Origin: DASXMX01 sp036495445 | Lineage (GTDB): Bacteria; Planctomycetota; Phycisphaerae; Tepidisphaerales; Tepidisphaeraceae | DNA: 15,686 nt | Assembly (NCBI GenBank): GCA_036495445.1 | Contig: DASXMX010000625.1 | Coordinates: forward strand, 1 to 15,686 | Direction of reading: 5' to 3' | Made by a program: the position numbers and the translations under genes | Notes under the pieces: generated by a model | Seen by the model: only the letters and a program-made list of their open reading frames with translations | The model's database searches: none | Told to the model about the DNA's origin: nothing | In this document: piece after piece, positions 7,991 to 14,951 of the stretch | How positions within the stretch are numbered: position 1 is the stretch's first letter | How the letters are laid out: each line of letters begins with the position of its first letter

Positions 7991-8755
7991 CTACTTCTTC
8001 TCCGGCGCCCGTTTGCCCGTCCAGAAGATCGCGTTGACGATCAAGCGGCGGAAGTTCTCATTCTCGAAGTCGTCCGGCACCCCCAGCGACGTGTAGAACA
8101 CCCGCTGATCCTTGTGCTCCGCCCGGATCCGCGCCCAGGCGACGGGCTCGGCGTCGGTGTCGGTCTTCGCGTTGAGCAATACCGTGTCGTCCGCCGCGAT
8201 ATGCGGGTTCTTGTACAGCTTCCCCGTGGTCGTGAACGGCTCGACGCCCGCCAGCACCGGGTGGTCCTTTGCCCCCGCCGGGATCGTCAGGCGGGCGAGC
8301 TTGTCGTCTTTCACGTGATTGTTGTAATCGCCACCGAGCACCTCGTGGTCGAAGGCCAGCCACGTCTGGAACGCGTGGCTGGCGGTGCGGATCCCGACCA
8401 CGCCCTTGCCGGACTCCATGTACTGCCGGATCCGCTCCACCTGCTCCGGCGGGCACTCGACGCGGCGGGTAAAGACGACCATCACGTCGCACGCCGCCAA
8501 CTGCTCCGTCCCCGGCAGCGTGTGCCAGTCGGTCACGTCGTTGAGCGTGCATTGCACGTTGTAGTGGTGCTCGAGGTAGGCCTTGAGCTTCGCCAGCGTC
8601 GCGTCCGAATGGTATTCGGTCGCGCCCGAATACATCGCGACTTTCAGGGGTTGGTGAGCGGGCTCTTTCGCCTGCTCGGCGCGAACCGTCGATCCCACCC
8701 ACACGATTAACCCGATCACGCAAAACAGACGACGCACGAGACAATGTGTTCCCAT
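7991..8755 (-). CDS. ThuA-domain secreted protein
   Basis: The protein has 254 residues starting at the ATG at 8755. The frame is open further upstream, but this ATG begins a signal peptide (RRLFCVIGLIVWVGSTVRA), so the longer version is rejected. The mature part is a ThuA-like, glutamine-amidotransferase-fold domain: LKVAMYSGATEYHSD, then LAACDVMVVFTRRVECP, then YMESGKGVVGIRTASHAF, then FDHEVLGGDYNNHV, then RVFYTSLGVPDDFENENF and the closing LIVNAIFWTGK. ThuA is linked to trehalose utilisation in rhizobia. In planctomycetes the domain is common in exported proteins of uncertain, probably carbohydrate-related, function. It converges on the GH2 gene with only 6 bases between the stops. TAGAAT sits 8 nt before the ATG, with no Shine-Dalgarno sequence. 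The domain assignment is strong and the activity is not known. Confidence 0.87.
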   Translation of the reverse strand: MGTHCLVRRLFCVIGLIVWVGSTVRAEQAKEPAHQPLKVAMYSGATEYHSDATLAKLKAYLEHHYNVQCTLNDVTDWHTLPGTEQLAACDVMVVFTRRVECPPEQVERIRQYMESGKGVVGIRTASHAFQTWLAFDHEVLGGDYNNHVKDDKLARLTIPAGAKDHPVLAGVEPFTTTGKLYKNPHIAADDTVLLNAKTDTDAEPVAWARIRAEHKDQRVFYTSLGVPDDFENENFRRLIVNAIFWTGKRAPEKK

Positions 8756-8763
8756 GAACGCGG

Positions 8764-8769
8764 ATTCTA
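8764..8769 (-). promoter_or_regulatory. -10-like TAGAAT just before the ThuA gene
   Basis: Read on the minus strand, TAGAAT lies 8 nt before the ATG at 8755. The -35 region is weak. It fits the start-proximal -10 pattern seen at several other genes in the window. Confidence 0.35.
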
Positions 8770-8838
8770 CCGCCAGCACTGCAGGAGCCTCACCGTCCCA
8801 ATCAGGTCGTCGTGCAGTTGCCCGGCCCTGCCCGCATT

Positions 8839-8867
8839 TTGCCTGTCCGCCCGATGAATCGTATATC
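8839..8867 (+). promoter_or_regulatory. Candidate promoter facing the structured intergenic region
   Basis: TTGCCT (8839-8844) and TATATC (8862-8867) are separated by exactly 17 bp. The -35 hexamer equals that of the envelope-operon promoter. The nearest downstream gene on this strand starts 280 bases later, so transcription would first read a hairpin-rich non-coding stretch. Confidence 0.35.
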
Positions 8868-8873
8868 CACAAC

Positions 8874-9080
8874 GACCGAAGCGATTTCCCCATGGACCGG
8901 GAAGTGCTGCGGGATCACACGAACCCGGACCACCTCATGCGGTCGCGCATTCAGGGGAGCCGGCCCGCCCTCGGGCCGTGGGCGCGCACGGGGAGGGTGA
9001 TCCCGCCCGCACATCAGACGTCCTCCACCTCCACGGCGCGGGGCCCCGGCGGCATGCCGCCGGGGCCCGGCTGTTGCCCC
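8874..9080 (+). ncRNA. Candidate structured non-coding RNA or leader
   Basis: This is the core of the 391-base gap between the ThuA gene and the small gene at 9147. It has three hairpins in order: TGGACCGGG/CCCGGACCA (8893-8901 with 8924-8932, one A-A mismatch), CGGCCCG/CGGGCCG (8961-8967 with 8972-8978, tetraloop CCCT), and a perfect 28-bp palindrome (9041-9068). A promoter-like pair lies just upstream. It does not match SRP RNA, RNase P RNA, tmRNA or a riboswitch that I recognise. In such GC-rich DNA stems also arise by chance, so this is a proposal only. Confidence 0.25.
9041..9068. repeat. Perfect 28-bp palindrome
   Basis: GGGCCCCGGCG, then GCATGC, then CGCCGGGGCCC: each half is the exact reverse complement of the other. 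It is followed by GGCTGTTGCCCC with no T-tract. It could be a strong transcription stop, a REP-type palindrome or a protein-binding dyad. Confidence 0.6.
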
Positions 9081-9146
9081 ACAAAAAATGCGGGCCTTCA
9101 TGTTGTTCCCATCATTCGCGACCCCCGTCGCAGTACGATCCCCGCC

Positions 9147-9392
9147 ATGTGTTCCGCCGGCGACCGGCTCCGTTCAGGGATGAGCGTACGGGACGTCTGC
9201 GAGGTCCTCCACGGCTGGACCTTCCGCCGGGCCAGTACCCCCGAAGCGCCGGCCCGTTACCACACCTGGGATTTCACCAGCCCCGATGAAACCGAAACCG
9301 TCCGCGTCACCTTCGACGGCATCGACCTGTGTCTCTGGGGCGCGCCCGCGCAGCCGGGCGTCCCCGCGGACGCCCGCGAGTGGAACGGGTAA
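9147..9392 (+). CDS. Small protein with a BamE/SmpA-like pattern, no signal peptide
   Basis: The protein has 81 residues from the ATG at 9147; an in-frame ATG at 9180 (MSVRDV) is an alternative start. The order LRSGMSVRDVCEVLHGWTF, then RYHTWDF, then ETVRVTFDGIDLCLWG recalls the SmpA/OmlA (BamE) fold, with 'Gms..eV...lG' followed by 'W.y' and 'v.F....v'. The resemblance is by eye and partial. There is no signal peptide or lipobox, so if the fold is right the protein is cytoplasmic and not a BamE orthologue. TACGAT lies 7 nt before the ATG. The stop faces that of the next gene 7 bases away. The frame could be spurious in this GC-rich DNA, but the tight convergent packing and hydrophobic/charged pattern support a gene. 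Confidence 0.5.
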   Translation: MCSAGDRLRSGMSVRDVCEVLHGWTFRRASTPEAPARYHTWDFTSPDETETVRVTFDGIDLCLWGAPAQPGVPADAREWNG

Positions 9393-9399
9393 CCCGATG

Positions 9400-9726
9400 T
9401 CATTTGGAGAGCAGGTACGGAACCGCCTCCCGACCGAACAGCTCCGCCACCCGCCCGGATCGTCGGCAGACGGAGGTGAGGCGGTACGGGCACGGGTGGG
9501 TGGGCACGCCGGGAAGGTGATAGAAAACGGCAATCAGGAACCGGGTCGGCTCGACTGCCAGAACCGTCGCGCGGCGCAGTTCCCAGTCGGCGTGCTGGCG
9601 CCGCATCGCCTCGAACGCAGCGACGGCGGCTTCCCGCGCCGCCGCGTCGGCGATCCGTTGGGCCCACTCGCCTATGACGGGCTCGGGTGCGCCGCCGACA
9701 GGAATTGTGAAACCAAGGAATGACAT
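9400..9726 (-). CDS. Hypothetical protein, 108 residues
   Basis: The start is taken as the ATG at 9726 (MSFLGFTIPVGG); a TTG at 9762 in the same frame would add 12 residues. The first half is helical and alanine-rich (WAQRIADAAAREAAVAAFEAMRRQHADWELRRA). The second half looks like beta strands: VLAVEPTRFLIAVFYHLPG, then YRLTSVCRRSGRVAELFG. That alternation and the GC-rich third positions suggest a real gene. I do not recognise the family. No signal peptide or membrane helix is seen, and no Shine-Dalgarno sequence precedes the ATG. It is convergent with the 81-residue gene, and nothing in the context assigns it a role. Confidence 0.55.
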   Translation of the reverse strand: MSFLGFTIPVGGAPEPVIGEWAQRIADAAAREAAVAAFEAMRRQHADWELRRATVLAVEPTRFLIAVFYHLPGVPTHPCPYRLTSVCRRSGRVAELFGREAVPYLLSK

Positions 9727-9900
9727 GACACACAACCGGGCGTGCAGCGGTTGAGGAGACAACGCGGCGACCGGACATGGGGAAACGACGGCACCAAATC
9801 ATAACAACAGGCCTCGCCCGCTGCATGAACTGGCGATGAGACAACCTGCTACGTTCTGTCGTCAGTCGGACCGGCGGCGGGCCGTGCCGTTCGCCGCGCC

Positions 9901-11007
9901 TCAGTCGAACTCGGGACGGCCACGCGCCGTCGAGCCCAGGCGGCCGGCCGCGGAATGGAACGTCCCCCGGCCGTCGGGCGACTTCTCCCCACCGTCGCGG
10001 CGGCCCTGCTGGCCGGGATGAGCGGCGTCGACCGGCTCGGACAGGTCGTCCAGGCGAATCGCGATCACGTCGCGCTCCGCTGCGGCCGATACCGCGGCGA
10101 CTGGTTCGTGGGAGAACGTTCCGCCGCCTGATACGTCGTCGGGCGCGGAGGCGGGCTCCTCCGTTTCCTCGAGTGCCGACCGTTGGGAAGGTTCGGCGAC
10201 GATGTGCGTCGTGTCCCAGTCGGAGAGGCCGACGGATTCGGGGATGCCGTCCACCGTGCCGTCGGCCAGCTCGAGTTCCACCTGCTCGTCGTCGTTCTCC
10301 GAAACGACCTCATCCGCGATCGGCAGCTCCGCCTCCGGCTCGCCTTCGACGGGCGCGGCCTCGGGCGTGTGCTGATAGACGAGTTCGATCTGGGCGATGC
10401 GGATTGCGTCGCCGTCGTTCAGCTCGATCTGCCCGACCGCCTGATTGTTGACCCACGTGCCGCAGACGCTCCGCAGGTCGCGGATGTACCGGCGGCCGTC
10501 CCGCTCAAAGATGATCGCGTGCGACGGCTCGACGCCCCGCCCGAGCAGCACCACGTCGCAGTCGTCACGGCTGCCGATCAGCACGCTCCGGCGCGAGGTC
10601 AGCGAGACACGCGTGCCGTCATTCACGCACATCAGCTCCGCGGCCGGTGCATGGTCCTCGGCCCCATCGGAGACACGGTCAAACCCGCTCCGGCATCGGA
10701 ACGACAGCGGGCCCAGCCCGATCACGTCCCCGTCGTGCACCACGGCCTCGCGGATCGGCTGCTCGTTCACATACGTATGGTTGAGGCTGGCCAGGTCGCG
10801 AAGGTAAATCGCGTCGCGATCCGCCACAAACATCGCATGCGTCCGGCTCACCATCCCCGACCGCAGCTTCAACTCCACCTCCGGCCGCGTCCCCACGACG
10901 CACACGTCCCGACTGATGGCCACCGGCCGCGGCAGCCCTTCCACTTCCATCGGCTCCAGGATCGGCCATTTCTTCGCCTCCACGTCCGTCAGTTTCATTT
11001 GCTTCAT
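9901..11007 (-). CDS. Protein with two FHA domains and a long acidic tail
   Basis: The protein has 368 residues. The start is the ATG at 11007, because AGGAG (complement of 11014-11018) lies 6 nt before it; the longer open frame is not needed. FHA domain 1 spans about residues 28-108 (VVGTRPEVELKLRSGMVSR, with R41, S54, R55, H57 and YVN at 79-81). FHA domain 2 spans about 136-212 (IGSRDDCDVV, S162/H163, then GTWVNNQA with N187). FHA domains bind phosphothreonine peptides, and both keep the usual GxR, SxxH-type and N residues. Residues 215-368 are acidic and low-complexity, probably disordered. No signal peptide or kinase domain is present. It probably acts as a cytoplasmic phospho-dependent scaffold for a Ser/Thr kinase encoded elsewhere. 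It is divergent from the hydrolase gene across a 179-base, relatively AT-rich gap in which no convincing promoter was found. Confidence 0.87.
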   Translation of the reverse strand: MKQMKLTDVEAKKWPILEPMEVEGLPRPVAISRDVCVVGTRPEVELKLRSGMVSRTHAMFVADRDAIYLRDLASLNHTYVNEQPIREAVVHDGDVIGLGPLSFRCRSGFDRVSDGAEDHAPAAELMCVNDGTRVSLTSRRSVLIGSRDDCDVVLLGRGVEPSHAIIFERDGRRYIRDLRSVCGTWVNNQAVGQIELNDGDAIRIAQIELVYQHTPEAAPVEGEPEAELPIADEVVSENDDEQVELELADGTVDGIPESVGLSDWDTTHIVAEPSQRSALEETEEPASAPDDVSGGGTFSHEPVAAVSAAAERDVIAIRLDDLSEPVDAAHPGQQGRRDGGEKSPDGRGTFHSAAGRLGSTARGRPEFD

Positions 11008-11186
11008 TTCGGGCTCCTCTCCGGCTGGTTTTTGGGGGAACCCTATCCTGCGAAGGACATGCCGGGGAGCCCTTGTCAGTGAGTTTTTGCCACAACATCG
11101 CAAAATGTTTGACTGTAATCTGACACACAGCATTTGCGTCCACTTTCTCGTTCAGGGACCGATCCACTGGCAGCCCGATTCGTTGC

Positions 11187-12068
11187 ATGGCACACTTTTG
11201 TTCGATGAAGCGCGAGGGACGACGAAGCCGGTGGCTGTGGCCGCGATGGGTGGCGCTCGTGGCATTGCTGGCGGCGTACCTGGCGACAGTGCCGACCGGC
11301 TGCCTGTGCGACCGCGTGATCCTCGGCCGCCCCGGGCCGCCGGCGGCGGACCTTGCGGGGGCGACGCGCCATGTGATTCACGCGGACGGGCGTGCGATCG
11401 AATACGCGGCGGCCCGGTCGCCGGGGGCGCGCGACGGGCGGGAGCCGGCGGCGCTCGTCCTGTTCTTCGTCGGCAAGGGAGACTTTGGCGACCGCTGGAC
11501 GTCGGCGGTCGCGGGATCGTGGGGCAGGCGGCCCGTCGAAGTATGGGGAATGAACTATCCCGGCTTCGGCGGCTCGGACGGGCCGCCGCGGCTCGACCGC
11601 GTCGTGCCCGAGGCGCTGGCCTTCTACGACGCGGCCCGGGCGGCCGCGGGGGATCGGCCGATCTACATCCACGCCGGCAGCTTCGGCACGACGGTCGCGA
11701 TGGCCGTGGCCGCGCGCCGGCCGGTCGCGGGGCTGGTCCTGCAGAACCCGCCGCCCCTGCGGCAACTGATCACGGGCCACTACGGCTGGTGGAACCTGTG
11801 GCTCATCGCCGGGCCGATGTCCCGGCAGATCCCCCCTGAATTGGATTCGCTCGCCAACGCCTCCCGCGTCCACGCCCCGGCGGTCTTCCTCTGCTCCGGC
11901 GCCGACGCGACGATTCCGCCCGAATACCACCGCCGGGTGATCAACGCCTGCGCCGGCCCGCATCACCTCATCGACATCCCCGCCGCCGGCCACTCCGACC
12001 CCCTCCCCCGCGACGCCGCGGCCCAGCTCGACCGCGAGATGGATTGGTTGTGGGAGCACGCCCCGTAG
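11187..12068 (+). CDS. Membrane-anchored alpha/beta hydrolase
   Basis: The protein has 293 residues. An arginine-rich head and a hydrophobic segment (about 20-36, LWPRWVALVALLAAYLA) form a signal anchor; C39/C41 follow (TGCLCDRVI), though the lipobox is imperfect. The fold shows LVLFFVGKGDFGDRW, WGMNYPGFGGSDG (about 120-132), nucleophile S165 in HAGSFGTT, acid D240 in CSGADATIP and H269 in AAGHSDPL. The triad is complete and correctly ordered. The nucleophile elbow has alanine where the first glycine of GxSxG is usual, which the fold tolerates. It is probably an esterase or lipase-like hydrolase facing the periplasm; the substrate is unknown. An ATG at 11205 is an alternative start, and neither has a Shine-Dalgarno sequence. 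It converges on the small membrane protein at 12134. Confidence 0.83.
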   Translation: MAHFCSMKREGRRSRWLWPRWVALVALLAAYLATVPTGCLCDRVILGRPGPPAADLAGATRHVIHADGRAIEYAAARSPGARDGREPAALVLFFVGKGDFGDRWTSAVAGSWGRRPVEVWGMNYPGFGGSDGPPRLDRVVPEALAFYDAARAAAGDRPIYIHAGSFGTTVAMAVAARRPVAGLVLQNPPPLRQLITGHYGWWNLWLIAGPMSRQIPPELDSLANASRVHAPAVFLCSGADATIPPEYHRRVINACAGPHHLIDIPAAGHSDPLPRDAAAQLDREMDWLWEHAP

Positions 12069-12082
12069 CCTGCCGAACCGCT

Positions 12083-12096
12083 CCGCCGGTCGGCGG
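12083..12096. terminator. Short GC hairpin between convergent genes
   Basis: CCGCC and GGCGG pair around GGTC in the 65-base gap between the hydrolase and the small membrane protein gene. It could serve either strand, but there is no T-tract and the stem is short. Confidence 0.2.
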
Positions 12097-12133
12097 GACG
12101 GGGGCGGAACGCTGCCCGTGGTACGGGGCTTCA

Positions 12134-12367
12134 TCAGCTCAGCATGACCACCATGATCGCCACGGCGGCCAACAGCATCATGGCCCCGCCGATCAATTGG
12201 GGGACCGGCTCGCGCGCGAAGAGCCCCACGCCCACGAAGATGACGCCGGAGAGCAGGATGATCGCGTACCCCACGAACCGGATCGCCTGCGCGATCCGCT
12301 GGGGCTCCGGATCCGCCGGGGTCGGCGGTCTTGGCGTCGCGTAGTCCAGCGGCTCGTTCTTGCTCAT
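12134..12367 (-). CDS. Small two-pass membrane protein with PLDYATP motif
   Basis: The protein has 77 residues from the ATG at 12367, preceded by GGAG about 9 nt upstream; an ATG at 12382 would add five residues (MEKNK). The N-terminal head (NEPLDYATPRPPTP) is proline-rich. It is followed by two hydrophobic segments at about 29-48 (FVGYAIILLSGVIFVGVGLF) and 56-76 (LIGGAMMLLAAVAIMVVML), joined by REPVPQ. The family is not recognised. The head shares PL-[DNE]-Y-[AL]-T-P with the membrane proteins starting at 2739 and 15554. The short length and hairpin topology suggest an accessory or regulatory membrane protein. It converges with the hydrolase, and the gene on its other side is divergent. Confidence 0.7.
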   Translation of the reverse strand: MSKNEPLDYATPRPPTPADPEPQRIAQAIRFVGYAIILLSGVIFVGVGLFAREPVPQLIGGAMMLLAAVAIMVVMLS

Positions 12368-12540
12368 TTTGTTCTTCTCCATCTCGGCCCCCGCCCGTGC
12401 CGAACCATTCCGTTGGGCAGCAGTGCGGCGACCGACGCTACGCGAATCGCGAAATGAGCCTTGCGATTGGCATTGCTAAGATCAGAACGCCGTTTCCAAT
12501 GGGTGAACATGGCTTCGCAGGTCATGGAAGGAATCGCGAG

Positions 12541-12864
12541 ATGCGCAGCAATCGGTTCAAAGCGTTGCGTTGCAAGATTTCCCGCGGGGGTTTTTCGGAC
12601 GAACGTTTGTTCACACTCCCCTCCGGCTGTAGTGGCGTCGCATCGCTCCAATACGTGTGGCACAATGACGGCCGTCCGCTTGAGGAGGGCGAGCCGCCGC
12701 TCGGGCAGGTGATCGACGGCCAAGTTGCGGTGCGCGTCATCGAAGTGGCTGAAAACGGCGGGGCGCTCGTCGCGCTTCCTGACGGCCAGTCGGCGGAAGT
12801 TGCCGCCGACGAGTTGATCGATCGTCCTTCAAGGGTGGGTGAACATGTATCTGTCGGATCGTGA
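12541..12864 (+). CDS. Small hypothetical protein upstream of the deaminase-like gene
   Basis: The protein has 107 residues. The start at 12541 is chosen because AAGGA (12528-12532) lies 8 nt before it. The opening RFKALRCKISRGGFSDERLFTL and the later VIDGQVAVRVIEVAENGGALVALPDG suggest a small beta-rich protein. The opening recalls short planctomycete proteins with a '.kvs.G.Fs.Er.f' pattern, but I cannot name a function. Its 3' end overlaps the next gene by 20 bases in another frame, so the two are probably co-transcribed and coupled. Third positions are noticeably less G/C than in most neighbouring genes, particularly in the first 40 codons. This fits an acquired origin, although the effect is judged by eye. 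Confidence 0.6.
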   Translation: MRSNRFKALRCKISRGGFSDERLFTLPSGCSGVASLQYVWHNDGRPLEEGEPPLGQVIDGQVAVRVIEVAENGGALVALPDGQSAEVAADELIDRPSRVGEHVSVGS

Positions 12865-13468
12865 TCTCCGTTGGGCGATCGAGTGCGGGAAGCTGATCGT
12901 CGATCCGAAGCCGGACAAAATCGACTCCACTTCGATCGATCTGCACCTTGATTCCATTGACCAGGCCAAGGTCTGGGACATCGGCGCCTTCCAGCGCGAC
13001 AAGGCGATCGATGGCCATGAGCCAATGGAATTGCGCATTGGCCGGTTCGAGTATTCCAAGTTCGCTCCCAAGTACCTGAAGCCCCCGACCGACAACAAGG
13101 ACGACCTGGTGTTCCGCCGGGGCAACCAGATCGTCATCAAGCCGCAGGGATTCCTCCTCTGGCAGACCAAGGAACGCGTCGGCACGCCGGAAGAGGGCGC
13201 CAACCTGATCTGCTTCATCGACGGAAAGAGCACGCGCGCGAGGACCAGCCTTCTCGTTCACCTCACGGCTCCGACGATCCACGCGAGTTGGTCCGGAAAG
13301 GTGACGCTCGAGATCGCCAACCTCGGCCCGTTCCACTTCGTTCTGGAAGACGGCGACGTGATCGCCCAGATCACGGTCGCAATGATCACCAGTATTCCCG
13401 CGGAAAACATGAAGCGGGCCGGGTCAGTAACGTACCGGCAGACGGAAGTCACCGGATCAGCGGGCTAA
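12845..13468 (+). CDS. dCTP deaminase/dUTPase-fold protein, divergent
   Basis: The protein has 207 residues from the ATG at 12845, with AAGGG about 9 nt upstream. The N-terminus MYLSDRDLRWAI...GKLIVDP...STSIDLHL matches the Dcd opening. The core GKSTRARTSLLVH (K128-S129-T130-R131-A132-R133), then TIHASWSGKVTLEIAN (catalytic-type E156), then DVIAQITV (Q175) matches the Dcd signature. Canonical Dcd deaminates dCTP to dUTP as a trimer. Differences from it are K128 for the usual arginine of the RSS.AR motif, IHASWSG for the usual IDPGF.G, an extra segment at about 41-85, and no clear C-terminal GQ closing motif. The fold call is strong. The activity could be dCTP deaminase, dUTPase, both, or nucleotide sensing. 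It sits 109 bases before an Mrr nuclease in the same direction. Confidence 0.83.
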   Translation: MYLSDRDLRWAIECGKLIVDPKPDKIDSTSIDLHLDSIDQAKVWDIGAFQRDKAIDGHEPMELRIGRFEYSKFAPKYLKPPTDNKDDLVFRRGNQIVIKPQGFLLWQTKERVGTPEEGANLICFIDGKSTRARTSLLVHLTAPTIHASWSGKVTLEIANLGPFHFVLEDGDVIAQITVAMITSIPAENMKRAGSVTYRQTEVTGSAG

Positions 13469-13527
13469 CTTCGACCCCTGGCTGTGGGTAACACACTCAA
13501 CCGGCGGCCCAGATGTGAATGCGCGAA

Positions 13528-13548
13528 CGCGCCGGGACAATCGGCGCG
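13528..13548 (+). promoter_or_regulatory. Perfect hairpin before the Mrr gene
   Basis: CGCGCCG (13528-13534) and CGGCGCG (13542-13548) pair exactly around the 7-base loop GGACAAT, 29 bases before the GTG start at 13578. It could be a partial terminator or attenuator that lowers nuclease expression relative to the upstream gene, or an operator. No T-tract follows. Confidence 0.35.
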
Positions 13549-13577
13549 AAAGGGACGGCTCAGACTGAGGAGACTTT

Positions 13578-14612
13578 GTGGACAACACTGGAGAAGCCCT
13601 CGGCCCCGCGCATGAGGGAAACGAGCAAGCGACCGGCGAAACCGCAGCGCCGAGCGAATGGGCGCGCATCATAGCGGAGGAACAGGCGAAGCCGCCCGGC
13701 GAGCGCGACGAGCTTCGACAGTGGGAAGCGACTCACTTTGAGGAATGTCGGCTGCGCGCGCTGGGGCAGAAGCGCAAGTACTTCGATGAAAAACTCGCGC
13801 AACTTGTCGCAAGCCGCAAACGTGCGGAGGCGGAGCTAAGGACAACGATCGACAAAGAGAAGATTCAATTCGAACTGCTGCGGGCGACGGCTATTGCGCT
13901 GGCAACAGCCCACCTGACCGCGTTGCTCGCTCAGCGGCGAAGAAAGGTGTTTTCCGACGCGTACGGTCGAGTGATCTACGACGATTGGCTCAATGAGCTG
14001 CGGTATTTTGTTTCAACGACCGTCGGCCCGAAACTCGACCAAAGAGCTCTGGAGAACTGGTGCGTGGCCTGCGCCAACATCCGCAGACTTGCCCTGAATT
14101 GTGGCTCGGATGGGAGCGGCGGTGCGGATTTCGAAGTGATTCCGGCAGGCGAGGAGGGCCGGGAACTTGTGCAAAGGCTGATGAGGTGCGTTGGGGAATT
14201 TGTCGAGCCTCATGTATCCGAGATGTGCCCTCACGCCGACGCCGTGGTTGATCCAGCGGACTTCGAATTGCTCTGCCAAGAGATGCTTCGGCAGGCGGGT
14301 TGGGACGCTCGCCGGATCGGAGGCGGCGGCGATCAAGGGGCCGACATCATCGCATCGCGTAACGGGATGATGGCCGTCTTTCAGTGCAAACTCTATGCTG
14401 AAGCGGTAGGCAATTCTGCGGTGCAGGAAGTTCACGCCGCAAAGTCGTTCTACAGGGCCAATCTTGCCGCAGTTATTGCGCGTAACGGGTATACGAGAGC
14501 CGCAAAACAAGTGGCCGATTCGATCGGCGTTTTCCTTCTGGACGTCAATGACATCCCCAATTTCCGCGGCGGACCCGGACCGGCGGGAGATCCAGATGGG
14601 CCGGATTCGTGA
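13578..14612 (+). CDS. Mrr-type restriction endonuclease
   Basis: The protein has 344 residues. The start is GTG at 13578, fixed by GAGGAG (13567-13572) 5 nt upstream. The C-terminal third is an Mrr_cat PD-(D/E)xK nuclease domain: DPADFELLCQEMLRQAGWDA (E230), GGGDQGADIIA (D256), FQCKLY (Q269/K271), then VGNSAVQEVHAAKSFY and VADSIGVFLLD. The catalytic D and QxK are all present. Residues about 55-125 are a charged helical, probably coiled-coil region. Residues 126-210 (DDWLNELRYFV to the MRCVGEFVE helix) are an uncharacterised helical domain that may sense or multimerise. Mrr enzymes cut modified or foreign DNA. Codon use is less GC-biased than that of the flanking genes. The deaminase-like gene upstream suggests a joint role in limiting phage DNA, which is inference. 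The nuclease family call is strong. Confidence 0.87.
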   Translation: MDNTGEALGPAHEGNEQATGETAAPSEWARIIAEEQAKPPGERDELRQWEATHFEECRLRALGQKRKYFDEKLAQLVASRKRAEAELRTTIDKEKIQFELLRATAIALATAHLTALLAQRRRKVFSDAYGRVIYDDWLNELRYFVSTTVGPKLDQRALENWCVACANIRRLALNCGSDGSGGADFEVIPAGEEGRELVQRLMRCVGEFVEPHVSEMCPHADAVVDPADFELLCQEMLRQAGWDARRIGGGGDQGADIIASRNGMMAVFQCKLYAEAVGNSAVQEVHAAKSFYRANLAAVIARNGYTRAAKQVADSIGVFLLDVNDIPNFRGGPGPAGDPDGPDS

Positions 14613-14729
14613 CGCGGGCTGCCGGCGTCTGGGGGAGGCGGCGCGGGCGCGCGGATGTTCGCCGTCTGCTGGGCGATCGATCGCGCATACTGAAGTCAAA
14701 GTGGCGAGATGAGCAACAGGCATCTGCCG

Positions 14730-14951
14730 TTATCCCGTCCGGATCGTCCCCACGATATCCACCTTCACCGGCACGCCGGCGATGGATTGGGCGAGGGGGA
14801 CGTCGGCCGGTGGGGGTCCGCGGAGGTTGACCTTGACGGCGAACCCGTCGCCGAGGCGGGTGATGCCGACGCCGACGACGTCAGCGAGGCGGCTGAAGAC
14901 CTTCAGCGCCTGGTCCTTGGCGGCGCGGGCCTGGTCGAGCGTGGCTTCCAT
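14730..14951 (-). CDS. Small conserved-looking hypothetical protein, 73 residues
   Basis: The start is the ATG at 14951, with GAGGT about 7 nt upstream. The opening is an amphipathic helix (DQARAAKDQALKVFSRLA). It is followed by strands VVGVGITRLGDGFAVKVNL and IAGVPVKVDIVGTIRTG. The GVGIT...KVNL...GVPV order is typical of a small beta/alpha protein that I have seen as 'hypothetical' in many bacteria, without an assigned function. The frame is also open upstream to an ATG at 15176, giving 148 residues, but the 25 codons just before M14951 have poor codon use (GRWRPTSCPRS), so the short form is preferred. It converges with the Mrr gene. Confidence 0.6.
   Translation of the reverse strand: MEATLDQARAAKDQALKVFSRLADVVGVGITRLGDGFAVKVNLRGPPPADVPLAQSIAGVPVKVDIVGTIRTG

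Noticed and set aside
8874..9080. SRP RNA, RNase P RNA, tmRNA or a known riboswitch in the structured gap
   Set aside because: The conserved core sequences of these RNAs are absent; only general hairpins are seen.
11008..11186. Promoters in the divergent gap between the FHA and hydrolase genes
   Set aside because: TTGACT at 11109 has no acceptable -10 at normal spacing, and minus-strand candidates are equally poor; none was listed.
12541..14612. Treating the deaminase/nuclease block as a mobile element
   Set aside because: No transposase, integrase, flanking repeat or tRNA boundary was seen; only codon use and gene content hint at transfer.
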